From UBA1231 sp045123185 (lineage in GTDB: Bacteria; Bacillota_I; Bacilli_A; ML615J-28; CAG-313), in the NCBI GenBank assembly GCA_045123185.1, contig JBGVIL010000167.1, forward strand, positions 1 to 59,629: 59,629 bases of DNA, written 5' to 3'. A program made the position numbers and the translations under genes. The notes below the pieces were generated by a model. The model saw only the letters and a program-made list of their open reading frames with translations, had not been told where the DNA came from and did no database searches. Below are positions 47,022 through 55,675 of this stretch, one piece after another (within the stretch, counting starts at the first letter, position 1; the number at the start of each line of letters is the position of its first letter).

Positions 47022-47339
47022 TTAATCTAAACCATATAATTCTTTATATTTCTTAACATCAGAATAGTATTGACTAACAGTACTATCCAACGGAAAAGGT
47101 ATTCTCAATAAAGCATTGTTAGGTATTTTAAATTCTAAACTACCATATTGAGGATTTGCTTGCATTATCAACCAATCATAATTTGGGTCATTATAAAATT
47201 GATATGATAATGTATCAAGTCTTGTTTTACCTACCTCATAATATACATAATAATCTGTACTTTTATTTGGTATAGCAATAAATGGTACTAATTTAATAGT
47301 ACCATTTTCTATAAAATATTTATATCTGCTATGTGACAT
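47022..47339 (-). CDS. Baseplate wedge protein, gp53-like
   Basis: 105 aa. KTRLDTLSYQFYNDPNYDWL followed by IMQANPQYG is the signature of gp53/LysM-like baseplate proteins (compare the family pattern of a short LysM fold reading DTLxxIxxKYYGDPxxWWLI). The C-terminus (LLRIPFPLDSTVSQYYSDVK) also fits. In T4, gp53 bridges wedges around the hub together with gp6 and gp25. It lies between the OmpA-domain baseplate gene and the hub gene, five bases before the latter. Confidence 0.8.
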   Translation of the reverse strand: MSHSRYKYFIENGTIKLVPFIAIPNKSTDYYVYYEVGKTRLDTLSYQFYNDPNYDWLIMQANPQYGSLEFKIPNNALLRIPFPLDSTVSQYYSDVKKYKELYGLD

Positions 47340-47365
47340 ATTAATATATTAAAATTATAACTTAA

Positions 47366-50300
47366 TTATTGTGTAATAAGTTTTGTCATATTACCATTTT
47401 CATCATATTCAGTACCTTCTGAACGATTATCATAAACACTAGTATTTGCATAATAATTAAATGATAATGCATTTTGTAAACGATTAATCGGTCCACTAAT
47501 ATCACTTCCACCTAAGAAATTAAATGTTATTGTAACATCAGCCATCATAGGCATAATACCAATACCTTCATCATTTAAATCCCATGTTGTATCATCATAT
47601 GTTATACTTAAATTATTAATAAGTATTTTAGTATTAAAGAAATCTCCAATTCTTAATACACAAATAGGTGGTCTACCAAATGCTAAATTATTAGCAGTTC
47701 TATTTGCTTGTCCTAAATCACTATTAGAATATGTATTACCTTGTCTAGTACATTGATGTAAGAATGTTAATCTAGAATTAAACCCTTCAGGTGTTATTGA
47801 ATGAAACGCTGGATCAAAATATCTTAATTTTTCAACCAATTTATTATGTAATAATGGTTCATCTCTTTTTAAATCCTTAAAGAATTTATATTCATCTTTA
47901 TAACATTGAGCACCAGATTGGTTTAAAAATATTGTATTACCATTTTTCATTGATTCAATAACTGAAGCATCAGCAATTGCTTTATTATATTCCATTTGAT
48001 TTTGAGCACTTATTAATTGCATTTTAGAAATATTACCACCAAACTTATTAATTAAATCATATTCATTATCAATATTAAATCTTCTAGTTACATCAACTGC
48101 ACCTTGATTTGCTCTATCTGATACATTATCATAATGATTAATATTATCAATTTTATATTCTTTTTCAATAGGAACATTTTCAACTGGTGGGTCAATATTT
48201 ACCTTTTTTTCAATAATATCTTCTTTTTGTAATTTAATACAAACTTTAGCGCAACGCCATACTTTTGCTGAAAAATCTCTACTATCATGATGCCCTAATT
48301 CTTCACCAATTTTATTCATACTAAAATTAAACATATCTAATGAAAATTTAGAATTTTTATGGGCTAACCATTTAACAACACTTTTACCTCTATTTTTATT
48401 TAATTGTTCATTGCTTTTAGTATATCCATGTGAAGAAGCAAAACCATTAACTTCAACATCAACAACAGTAAAATCCTCAATTAATTTTCTAATTTGTTTA
48501 ACTTTACTTTCATCATATAAACCATTTAATATATTTTCAGCCTTTTCACCTTCAATTGCACAAAATACTTCAGCAAAACTATATAAATCTCCATTATCAT
48601 ATGCTTCTTTCATTGATGTATGAGCCTTTAATAAATGAGGATAACCAGTACTATTTAACTTATAACTTGTTGTGTCAAAATAATTGTAATCCCAATTATT
48701 ATTAACAGGATATAATACTTCATTTGCAACTCTATCATCAACTCTATATCCCCAATATCTATATTTACCATTTTTACCCATTTTCTTTTGAGCAACATAA
48801 TTTTCACCAATTAATTTATTTTTATCACTACAATCACCTTTATATTCATTATTTGGTGTTATACCTTCATCTCTCATTTCATAACCTCGATATTGTTTAT
48901 CTAATGTTGTACCAAATTCAACTGTTTTACCATTTTCACAAATTAAACTTGCGCCAATACCATTTGCAAGATATTCCATTGGTCTTATATTATCACTTGG
49001 TTCATTATCTTCACCACTATAATTATTAGGGTAAAACACAAAGAAATTAATTTCACCATATACTGTTGTTGGTATTTGTATCACTTCTGTTTTAACATTG
49101 TTTAATGGTGCTTTTTCTTCTTCCTTTTCCTCTTGTTTTGTTGTTTGAGGATTTTTTGCTTCTAATATTTCACAACCAGCAAAAAAACGCAATAATTGTT
49201 GTTCATAACTTTCAGTATCATCAACATCACCTACAGAATCTGTTTTATTTGTATATGAATTAACAATTGATGGATGGTCAATTAATAATTTAAAACTTAA
49301 TGAACCACTTCTTTCAGTATTAACATATGTATATATACTCTCACCTCTATTGATGAATTGATTACCATTCCATTGTACCTTTGAATCTTCATTAAATCTT
49401 AAACCATATGGTGGAAACCACATAATACGACCACCTAACGGTCCTTTCTGGTCTTCATGGTTAACAAAATAATTCTTTTCACCCTTCCATGCTAAATTTT
49501 CAAGTGAAAACATACATTTTCTAATATCATTATTTGATTCACCACTATCATTCATTGTTGGTGCTATTTTAACTAACCCCATTGGTGTTTTAGCACCATA
49601 TTTAGAAAGATTATTTAAACCTTCTAAACTTCTATATTTATTAACTTCAGTATTCTTTAAGTCACCACCATTTGTTCTATTAAATGGTCTAATTGTTTCA
49701 TTAAATGTACCATATTGATGATGATATGTCCAAACTCTACAATATGGATTATCATAACCATTACCTATATTTATGCTACTATTTTTACCCCTATCAGCAT
49801 GGTCTTTTCTTAATAAGTTTCTACCATGTGAAACGCCATATTTACTTATTGCTGTTTGTGTAATGTCTCTATTTGCTCTAACTTCATCAACTGAAGCAAA
49901 TTCATCACCATGAAATCTTGATATTAATGTATCTAATTTACCTTTTTGAAATAAATCATTTGTATATTTAATAATATCTTTTTTCTTTGTTTTATCTTCA
50001 GTATAAATTACATGTTTACCATAAGCAATACCTTCATTCCAAGTATTAGCATTACTAACTTGACTAATTGGTAATGCATTTCCTTCCATTTCACCATATG
50101 TATACAATGTACGTGTTGACCAAAGATTATCATTACCAGCGTCAATTAATTTAGTTCTAACAACATTATTATTATATTTAATAAATTCAACATCATTAGA
50201 TGTCATCATATCAATATAATTAGTTCCTCTAGTACCATTGGAAACATAATATTTTTTATTAGTTCTTCTTGTATGGTCAGTATTATCACCACTTTCATAA

Positions 50301-51286
50301 TCAAAATTAACATCAACATCACTTAATAAATTATAACCATACATTGATTTTGCAATGAAATCTTGTGTCTTTTTACTACTTGCATGTAATAAACCTAATG
50401 AGTATGTTATTGAATAAAAATTACCATATCCTCTATATAATGAAGATAAATTTGTTGATTGTACTTCATCATTAAAATTAATATCTAAACTATTTCTATC
50501 AGTAACACCATATTGTGATAATATTTCATCAACCTTATTGATATTACCAATACCACCCCCACCAATTACATTACTATTATAGTTAAAATCAGTTGTTGAC
50601 CAAGGTATAATATCACCTATTAATTCACTTTGTGTTGCAACTCTACCTTCAATTCCACCATAACCATACATTAAACTATTCTTACCATCACCTAAACCAA
50701 ATGAAGAATAAGCACCTTGTGTGATACCATTTTGATTCTTCTCTTGTCTTTCTTCGCTTATAACTTTTGATGCATATAGTGTTCCATCAAGATAAAAACC
50801 ATTTATTAAACCCATTTTAGTATCATCATAACCATTTGGATTAGTATTACCATCATAATGTCTAACAACACCAACATAGTCATAATTTGTGATTAAATCA
50901 TTTGGATTATATTGTAACATTTTCAAATCATTATCAATAAAATGATTTTCATTTAATTCATCACTATATGCTAATGAAATATATTCAAAATAATTTGATG
51001 TTATATTTTTCTTTTCATCAAAATAATACCATGCTGGTTTTATTTTTAAATTCATATATGGGTCAGAAGTCATACCAATAGGTGTACCATACCCATCAAA
51101 TAATGATAGGTTATTACCCATATTATGCATTAATGCATCAACTGAAAAACCATATTCCTTTGATAATAATCCAATAGGTTTTTCCATAATATATCTAAAA
51201 TGTCTAAAACCTAAAATATTACTTGCATAGTTATCCAATTGATTATCAATTTCAGACATCATTGTATTAAAAACGTTCTTTCCCAT
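47366..51286 (-). CDS. Baseplate/tail protein with OmpA-like peptidoglycan-binding domain, 1306 aa
   Basis: The region around residues 620-700 (IMWFPPYGLRFNEDSK, GESIYTYVNTERSGSLSFKL, LLIDHPSIVN) matches the conserved core of T4-like baseplate-tube junction proteins. Residues about 935-1020 look like an OmpA C-domain: VDVEVNGFASSHGYTKSNEQ, LNKNRGKSVVKWL, then MNKIGEELGHHDSRD. Such domains hold diaminopimelate-type peptidoglycan. The C-terminal 200 residues (PPICVLRIGDFFNTKILINN, GIGIMPMMADVTITFNFLGG) form a further beta domain typical of tail-tube fold proteins. It follows the tape measure gene by 40 bases. Confidence 0.75.
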   Translation of the reverse strand: MGKNVFNTMMSEIDNQLDNYASNILGFRHFRYIMEKPIGLLSKEYGFSVDALMHNMGNNLSLFDGYGTPIGMTSDPYMNLKIKPAWYYFDEKKNITSNYFEYISLAYSDELNENHFIDNDLKMLQYNPNDLITNYDYVGVVRHYDGNTNPNGYDDTKMGLINGFYLDGTLYASKVISEERQEKNQNGITQGAYSSFGLGDGKNSLMYGYGGIEGRVATQSELIGDIIPWSTTDFNYNSNVIGGGGIGNINKVDEILSQYGVTDRNSLDINFNDEVQSTNLSSLYRGYGNFYSITYSLGLLHASSKKTQDFIAKSMYGYNLLSDVDVNFDYESGDNTDHTRRTNKKYYVSNGTRGTNYIDMMTSNDVEFIKYNNNVVRTKLIDAGNDNLWSTRTLYTYGEMEGNALPISQVSNANTWNEGIAYGKHVIYTEDKTKKKDIIKYTNDLFQKGKLDTLISRFHGDEFASVDEVRANRDITQTAISKYGVSHGRNLLRKDHADRGKNSSINIGNGYDNPYCRVWTYHHQYGTFNETIRPFNRTNGGDLKNTEVNKYRSLEGLNNLSKYGAKTPMGLVKIAPTMNDSGESNNDIRKCMFSLENLAWKGEKNYFVNHEDQKGPLGGRIMWFPPYGLRFNEDSKVQWNGNQFINRGESIYTYVNTERSGSLSFKLLIDHPSIVNSYTNKTDSVGDVDDTESYEQQLLRFFAGCEILEAKNPQTTKQEEKEEEKAPLNNVKTEVIQIPTTVYGEINFFVFYPNNYSGEDNEPSDNIRPMEYLANGIGASLICENGKTVEFGTTLDKQYRGYEMRDEGITPNNEYKGDCSDKNKLIGENYVAQKKMGKNGKYRYWGYRVDDRVANEVLYPVNNNWDYNYFDTTSYKLNSTGYPHLLKAHTSMKEAYDNGDLYSFAEVFCAIEGEKAENILNGLYDESKVKQIRKLIEDFTVVDVEVNGFASSHGYTKSNEQLNKNRGKSVVKWLAHKNSKFSLDMFNFSMNKIGEELGHHDSRDFSAKVWRCAKVCIKLQKEDIIEKKVNIDPPVENVPIEKEYKIDNINHYDNVSDRANQGAVDVTRRFNIDNEYDLINKFGGNISKMQLISAQNQMEYNKAIADASVIESMKNGNTIFLNQSGAQCYKDEYKFFKDLKRDEPLLHNKLVEKLRYFDPAFHSITPEGFNSRLTFLHQCTRQGNTYSNSDLGQANRTANNLAFGRPPICVLRIGDFFNTKILINNLSITYDDTTWDLNDEGIGIMPMMADVTITFNFLGGSDISGPINRLQNALSFNYYANTSVYDNRSEGTEYDENGNMTKLITQ

Positions 51287-51326
51287 GTTATAAAATATAA
51301 TATAAAAATTTATTAATTAAATATAA

Positions 51327-54011
51327 TTATAATGATTTTAACGTACCATAATTAAAATTGTTATCAGCAGTTTTAACCATATTTGCATATGCACCTTTAG
51401 GACTACTAATACCATTTGATTGATTTAATGATTGTAATAATATTGATTTTAATTCATTTATAAAATTACTGTCTTTTAATAATGTATTAATATCAATATT
51501 ACCAACACTATTATCACCTATTAATTTTAATGAACCATTAACATTTAAATTAATATTATTATTTGTTGGTGTATTAGTATTATTTGCTAAATAATAATTA
51601 TTATCCTTTTTAGGATTTACATATGTAGGTGTTCCAATTGTTGGTGTTGAAATAATATTATTTGAAGCATATGTTCCATTAGTTAATGATAAATTATTAT
51701 TTATAGGATTTACATTATACATAAACCCATTTGTATTACCATATGTTTCATTACTTGATAAATATGTATCACCATTTATCACATTTTTATTATTAGTTTT
51801 ACCATTACTAACTGGTAATGTTCTACCATCCCCATTTACCATTTGTGATAAATAACCATTTACACTATCTACACCATTACTAATATGAGCAACAGCCAAA
51901 TACTCTTTTTCTCGTTCACCATTAATTATATTTGTTGTAGTATCGTTTGTTACTGATGCTAATGGTTGAGCATTTTCATTCTGTACTTCTTCTTCATCAC
52001 TTGATGAACCACCTATCCATTGACCTAATTTATCACCTAAAAAATAACCACCAATACCACCAGCAATAGTACCTACTATACTACCTATAGGACCACCAAC
52101 TGAACCTAACATTGCACCAAGTTTAGCACCAGCCCAACCTCCTGCCCATGTTCCAGCAGCACCACCAATACCACTACCAATAGCCCCACTAACTTCTTTA
52201 TTTCTTTGTGTTTTAATTTTTTCTATTTCTTTATTTTTTTCTTTTTCTGTTAATAAAGAATTGTTTTCAATAGTATCTATATCAGAATTATACTTATTAT
52301 AAGCAGTATAAGCATTTATTGCACCTAACCCAAGACTAACAGCACCACCTCCAAATTTACCAAATTTAGAAATATTATTTAGTATACCTTTTCCACCACC
52401 AAATGCAGAAGACCCTTTTTTAATATATTTACCAATAGTATTATCACGAAATATATCCCATCCAATCTTACTAAGACCTTTTAATAAAATAGCACTTACA
52501 ACTAACCCACCTATATTATCATTATCAGAAATACTTTTAGTTATACCACTTAACCATGACATAGGCATATCCATCAAATTAGCAACACTTGTTCCACTTG
52601 CTTCACCGAAACCTTTCAAATGTTCTTTCATTGATGTTGATTGATACCCTTCACTTTGAAGGTAATCTTGCAACATACCATGAATACTATGAACATCACC
52701 ATATATTGCTTTATCAACATCATGTTGTTGTCTAATTTGTCTTAATTGGTCTTTTGATATTTTACTAATATCTGCTTGTTGCTCATTTCCTTTTTCATCA
52801 AAATAAGTAATTTTAAATGACTTACTTTCAGGGTCATATTCAGCCTTATTTGCAAGAAATGCTTTTTCAGATTCATCAAAATTTTGGTCAGTTCTTAATT
52901 CTCTCTCAATTTCTCTAATCTTAGTTGGTTGAACTGCCATGTTATACATTTCATCATAAGAAATACCTAATTGTTTTGATGCTTCTTTAATGAAACGTTT
53001 ATCCATTGCTGACATTTTAATTTGTCCAGTTTCACGATTAAATGTCGCTTTACCTTTTACAGAATTAATAACTTTATCTGTAAAACCTTCCATATCCAAC
53101 ATTGCCATATTCATGGCTTCTAATGGATTAGAAAATTGTTGTGCAAATGTACCACCTAACATTTGAAGATTAGCAGCAGTAGAAATAGCACCTTCTATTG
53201 TTTCAAATTTTTCAGCAGCATTAGCAACTGATTCCATGTTGAATTTCAATTTTTGTGACAATAATGTCATTTTTGAAATTCCATTTACACCCTCACTAAA
53301 TGTATATTTTGATGCAAGTTTAACATTATCAGCAAATGCTTCACTAGCCTTTTGAGCATCTAAACCCATTGCTCTAGCCCTAGCATGATTAAGTGCAAGA
53401 TAAGATGTTGCAGTTTTGGTTGATGCGCCAAAATTATCCATATTTTCAACAATCTTATTTGTTGCAACTTCACCCATCAATTTTGATGCTGAAGCAAGTA
53501 CAGTTACTTGTTCTTTTGATAATTGAACAGCACGACCAGTTGCCTTTGTATACTTTTCTTGGAATTGAGTAAGTTCATCAATAGTCATACCAAGTTTAGC
53601 AGCCATTGAACCATAATTTTTCATTATGTTCTGTTGATAACCCCTAACTTGTTCATGTGACAAACCAATTGAACGACCTACTTTTTTAACTCGGTCTTCA
53701 ATTTCCATCCATTTATTAGCACCACTTTTTGCAACATTAAATATTTTATCAACTATTTTTAAAAACACCCTTGCCTTTACTCGTCTATCTTGTTGTGATT
53801 TAACATCATCAGATGTAGTAGGAGGTGTAGGCGGTGAAGGTGGAGGAGGTGGAGGTGAAGGAGGTGTTGTTGGTGTGGATGTGGATGATGATCCACCAGT
53901 AGGAGGTACACCACCACTAGTATAACCATTTTGGATATAATGTATTATCCAATCTAATTTATTATTATTATTTGTTAATAGGTAAACTATCTGTACTAAA
54001 TTATGCTTCAT
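51327..54011 (-). CDS. Tail tape measure protein
   Basis: 894 aa with a classic tape-measure layout. There is a long helical body (residues about 75-480, for example FQEKYTKATGRAVQLSKEQV), and a glycine-zipper hydrophobic stretch (about residues 600-680, GIGGAAGTWAGGWAGAKLGA, GTIAGGIGGYFLGDKLGQWI). An Asn/Thr-rich C-terminus follows. A proline tract (TTPPSPPPPPPSPPTPP, about residues 46-66) near the N-terminus is an odd addition. It would fix tail length and may form a pore in the inner membrane. It is first in the tail block. The minus-strand leader carries ATATTTATAATA about 30 bases upstream. Confidence 0.82.
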   Translation of the reverse strand: MKHNLVQIVYLLTNNNNKLDWIIHYIQNGYTSGGVPPTGGSSSTSTPTTPPSPPPPPPSPPTPPTTSDDVKSQQDRRVKARVFLKIVDKIFNVAKSGANKWMEIEDRVKKVGRSIGLSHEQVRGYQQNIMKNYGSMAAKLGMTIDELTQFQEKYTKATGRAVQLSKEQVTVLASASKLMGEVATNKIVENMDNFGASTKTATSYLALNHARARAMGLDAQKASEAFADNVKLASKYTFSEGVNGISKMTLLSQKLKFNMESVANAAEKFETIEGAISTAANLQMLGGTFAQQFSNPLEAMNMAMLDMEGFTDKVINSVKGKATFNRETGQIKMSAMDKRFIKEASKQLGISYDEMYNMAVQPTKIREIERELRTDQNFDESEKAFLANKAEYDPESKSFKITYFDEKGNEQQADISKISKDQLRQIRQQHDVDKAIYGDVHSIHGMLQDYLQSEGYQSTSMKEHLKGFGEASGTSVANLMDMPMSWLSGITKSISDNDNIGGLVVSAILLKGLSKIGWDIFRDNTIGKYIKKGSSAFGGGKGILNNISKFGKFGGGAVSLGLGAINAYTAYNKYNSDIDTIENNSLLTEKEKNKEIEKIKTQRNKEVSGAIGSGIGGAAGTWAGGWAGAKLGAMLGSVGGPIGSIVGTIAGGIGGYFLGDKLGQWIGGSSSDEEEVQNENAQPLASVTNDTTTNIINGEREKEYLAVAHISNGVDSVNGYLSQMVNGDGRTLPVSNGKTNNKNVINGDTYLSSNETYGNTNGFMYNVNPINNNLSLTNGTYASNNIISTPTIGTPTYVNPKKDNNYYLANNTNTPTNNNINLNVNGSLKLIGDNSVGNIDINTLLKDSNFINELKSILLQSLNQSNGISSPKGAYANMVKTADNNFNYGTLKSL

Positions 54012-54078
54012 ATTTATACTTGCCTTTCTTCAAATGTTTATTATAAATATAATATTTAATATTTTTTAACTATAATAA

Positions 54079-54110
54079 TTTTGATTATCTAAAATATTTA
54101 TTTATCTTTG
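54079..54110 (+). promoter_or_regulatory. Bacteroidota-type promoter for plus-strand small-gene cassette
   Basis: Plus-strand TTTTG (54079-54083), 19-base spacer, TATCTTTG (54103-54110). It is preceded by TTTTTTAACTATAA (from about 54062), which is repeated before the second promoter of the cassette (about 54717). Confidence 0.82.
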
Positions 54111-54139
54111 TACCACAATTATTAAAAAAATAAAAAAAT

Positions 54140-54289
54140 ATGAAATATACTGAAAAATTTTTAAATGGTTATATCACACATGAAGAAGACTATTTTCCAA
54201 TTGTAAGTAATAAATTTTTAAAAAAATTTATTTTAGTTATATTAATATTATGGATATTATGGTTTATTATATTATTTTTATCTTTTTAA
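54140..54289 (+). CDS. Small membrane protein, 49 aa
   Basis: ATG 54140, about 25 bases after the promoter start region. Residues 1-25 are polar (MKYTEKFLNGYITHEEDYFP). The rest (about 30-49) is a single hydrophobic helix (FILVILILWILWFIILFLSF) reaching the C-terminus, giving a tail-anchored layout. It is too short for ordinary gene calling, but is in the right frame and place behind a strong promoter. Function unknown. Confidence 0.62.
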   Translation: MKYTEKFLNGYITHEEDYFPIVSNKFLKKFILVILILWILWFIILFLSF

Positions 54290-54293
54290 CATT

Positions 54294-54446
54294 ATGATAT
54301 ATTTTTTAACTTTTTCATTATTGATATGTTTTTTTGCATCAATAATGCTTTTTACAATCATTGTAATTTTTTGTTACATTATAAAATTTATTCATCATAT
54401 TATTAAGGAATTAAATTACAAAATTTATGGAAAAATACATTGTTAA
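54294..54446 (+). CDS. Small membrane protein, 50 aa
   Basis: Starts four bases after the previous stop. Residues 1-33 are strongly hydrophobic (MIYFLTFSLLICFFASIMLF, continuing TIIVIFCYIIKF), enough for one long or two short membrane helices. A short basic tail (HHIIKELNYKIYGK) follows. It overlaps the next gene by 20 bases. Together with the 49-aa gene it forms a pair of tiny membrane proteins, a layout seen in phage holin or exclusion modules, but this is only a possibility. Confidence 0.55.
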   Translation: MIYFLTFSLLICFFASIMLFTIIVIFCYIIKFIHHIIKELNYKIYGKIHC

Positions 54447-54714
54447 ATTAGTTATTAATGATAACACACATCCATATGATTTAAAAAATGAATTTTATGG
54501 TACTAAAGTTGATTTTACAAAAGATGTTTATTGTAGAAAAAATGGTGGTTTGACAAATGAAATAGAAATGGCAACAACATATAAAAAATTAGATGATGCC
54601 ATAAAATTTGCAAGAACTGATTGTAGATGGTATCATAGAACAGAAAATGTGATGTTTCAAGTTGAAAAAGTAAAAGTCAATATAGAAACAATAGAAATTA
54701 TTGATAGATATTAA
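54427..54714 (+). CDS. Hypothetical protein, 95 aa
   Basis: Small soluble alpha/beta protein (MEKYIVKLVINDNTHPYDLK, ATTYKKLDDAIKFARTD). The alternation of a beta-strand start, a helix and a beta-strand end (FQVEKVKVNIETIEIIDRY) suggests a compact ferredoxin-like fold, but no family is recognised. It is third in the plus-strand cassette and overlaps the preceding small membrane gene. An early host-takeover role is likely from its host-type promoter (inference). Confidence 0.62.
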   Translation: MEKYIVKLVINDNTHPYDLKNEFYGTKVDFTKDVYCRKNGGLTNEIEMATTYKKLDDAIKFARTDCRWYHRTENVMFQVEKVKVNIETIEIIDRY

Positions 54715-54734
54715 CATTTTTTAACTATAAAATG

Positions 54735-54765
54735 TTTGATAAATTAAAATTTTTAATTACCTTTG
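54735..54765 (+). promoter_or_regulatory. Bacteroidota-type promoter for the 181-aa gene
   Basis: Plus-strand TTTG (54735-54738), 19-base spacer, TACCTTTG (54758-54765), with the same upstream TTTTTTAACTATAA block as the first cassette promoter. Confidence 0.8.
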
Positions 54766-54793
54766 TATTACAATAATAAAAAATAATAATTTT

Positions 54794-55339
54794 ATGAAAA
54801 AGTATTTTTACCAATATGATTGGAATAAAGAAGAATTAATTTATTTTGTTAAAAATGTATTAAAATCTTCAAAAATTGTGTACCATGCTTATAATATTAT
54901 AGGTGTTAATGTATCAACATTTGAAGATTGTAACAAACTTGCTGTCAATTTTTTAAAAAAACATTGTTACAGTTTAATACCAGAAATTTGGAATTATTAT
55001 GTGAATGATAATCAATTAACATATGTCACATTATTTTTTAATTTTAATTTAAGAAAAGAATCATCAAAATCCGTATCCATTTTAAATTACGGTACTTGGT
55101 CTAATGATTTTAAATGTTATAAATTTGTAGATAGATTCCATAATGATACATATCTATTTAAAAAATATAATTATAAATCATTTTTTACTAAAAGTTATAA
55201 TATAACTTTTGATGATATTGAATCAATAAAACGTTTTCTTAAAAAAGCAACATTAACTAATAAAGCAAAAGAAAATCCAACATTAGAAGAATGCCGTAAA
55301 ATTGAAGAGATTAGATTTAAATTAAGAGTTTTATTTTAA
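54794..55339 (+). CDS. Hypothetical protein, 181 aa
   Basis: Soluble, basic and aromatic-rich protein starting MKKYFYQYDWNKEELIYFVK. No recognised domain. The C-terminal third is helical and charged (DDIESIKRFLKKATLTNKAK). It forms its own transcription unit with the promoter at 54735 and the terminator at 55342, on the strand opposite the tail genes. By promoter type it is probably an early gene. Confidence 0.62.
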   Translation: MKKYFYQYDWNKEELIYFVKNVLKSSKIVYHAYNIIGVNVSTFEDCNKLAVNFLKKHCYSLIPEIWNYYVNDNQLTYVTLFFNFNLRKESSKSVSILNYGTWSNDFKCYKFVDRFHNDTYLFKKYNYKSFFTKSYNITFDDIESIKRFLKKATLTNKAKENPTLEECRKIEEIRFKLRVLF

Positions 55340-55341
55340 AT

Positions 55342-55377
55342 AAAAAAGGTTAACTATTAATTTAGTTAACCTTTTTT
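55342..55377. terminator. Bidirectional terminator between convergent genes
   Basis: Stem AAAAAAGGTTAACTA paired with TAGTTAACCTTTTTT around a short loop. It serves the plus-strand 181-aa gene and the minus-strand hub assembly gene. Confidence 0.88.
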
Positions 55378-55381
55378 TATA

Positions 55382-55675
55382 TTATCTATTTTTAGAATTT
55401 AATTCTCTTTGTTGAGCAACATCAGTATAAGCATTAATCATGTCACCACTTACTTCCTTATTTCCACTCATTGCTCGTTTTTCATCTTCCATTTGTTTAT
55501 TATGTTTTGCAATTAAATATTTTCTATTTCTTATTGGCATTTTATATAATGTATCATAAGGAACTCCAATATATTTAAAGCAACCATATAATTCATCTTG
55601 AAGATTCTTTTCATAATCAGGCGATATTGAGGAAAACAGAATCATCCCATTCAAGAAATGTCTTAAATGAGCCAC
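55382..55675 (-). CDS. Small baseplate/tail assembly protein downstream of gp26-like gene (gp51 position)
   Basis: 97 aa if translated from GTG 55675; an in-frame ATG at 55645 would give 87 aa. It contains LYGCFKYIGVPYDTLYKMPI and RNRKYLIAKHNKQMEDEKR, the short helical type seen in tail-assembly chaperones. It overlaps the gp26-like gene by up to 59 bases in the +1 frame. T4 has 26 followed by 51 in the same place. Start choice is uncertain: GGGAGG lies too close to the GTG to act as a normal ribosome site. A programmed frameshift product is an alternative. Confidence 0.55.
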   Translation of the reverse strand: MAHLRHFLNGMILFSSISPDYEKNLQDELYGCFKYIGVPYDTLYKMPIRNRKYLIAKHNKQMEDEKRAMSGNKEVSGDMINAYTDVAQQRELNSKNR

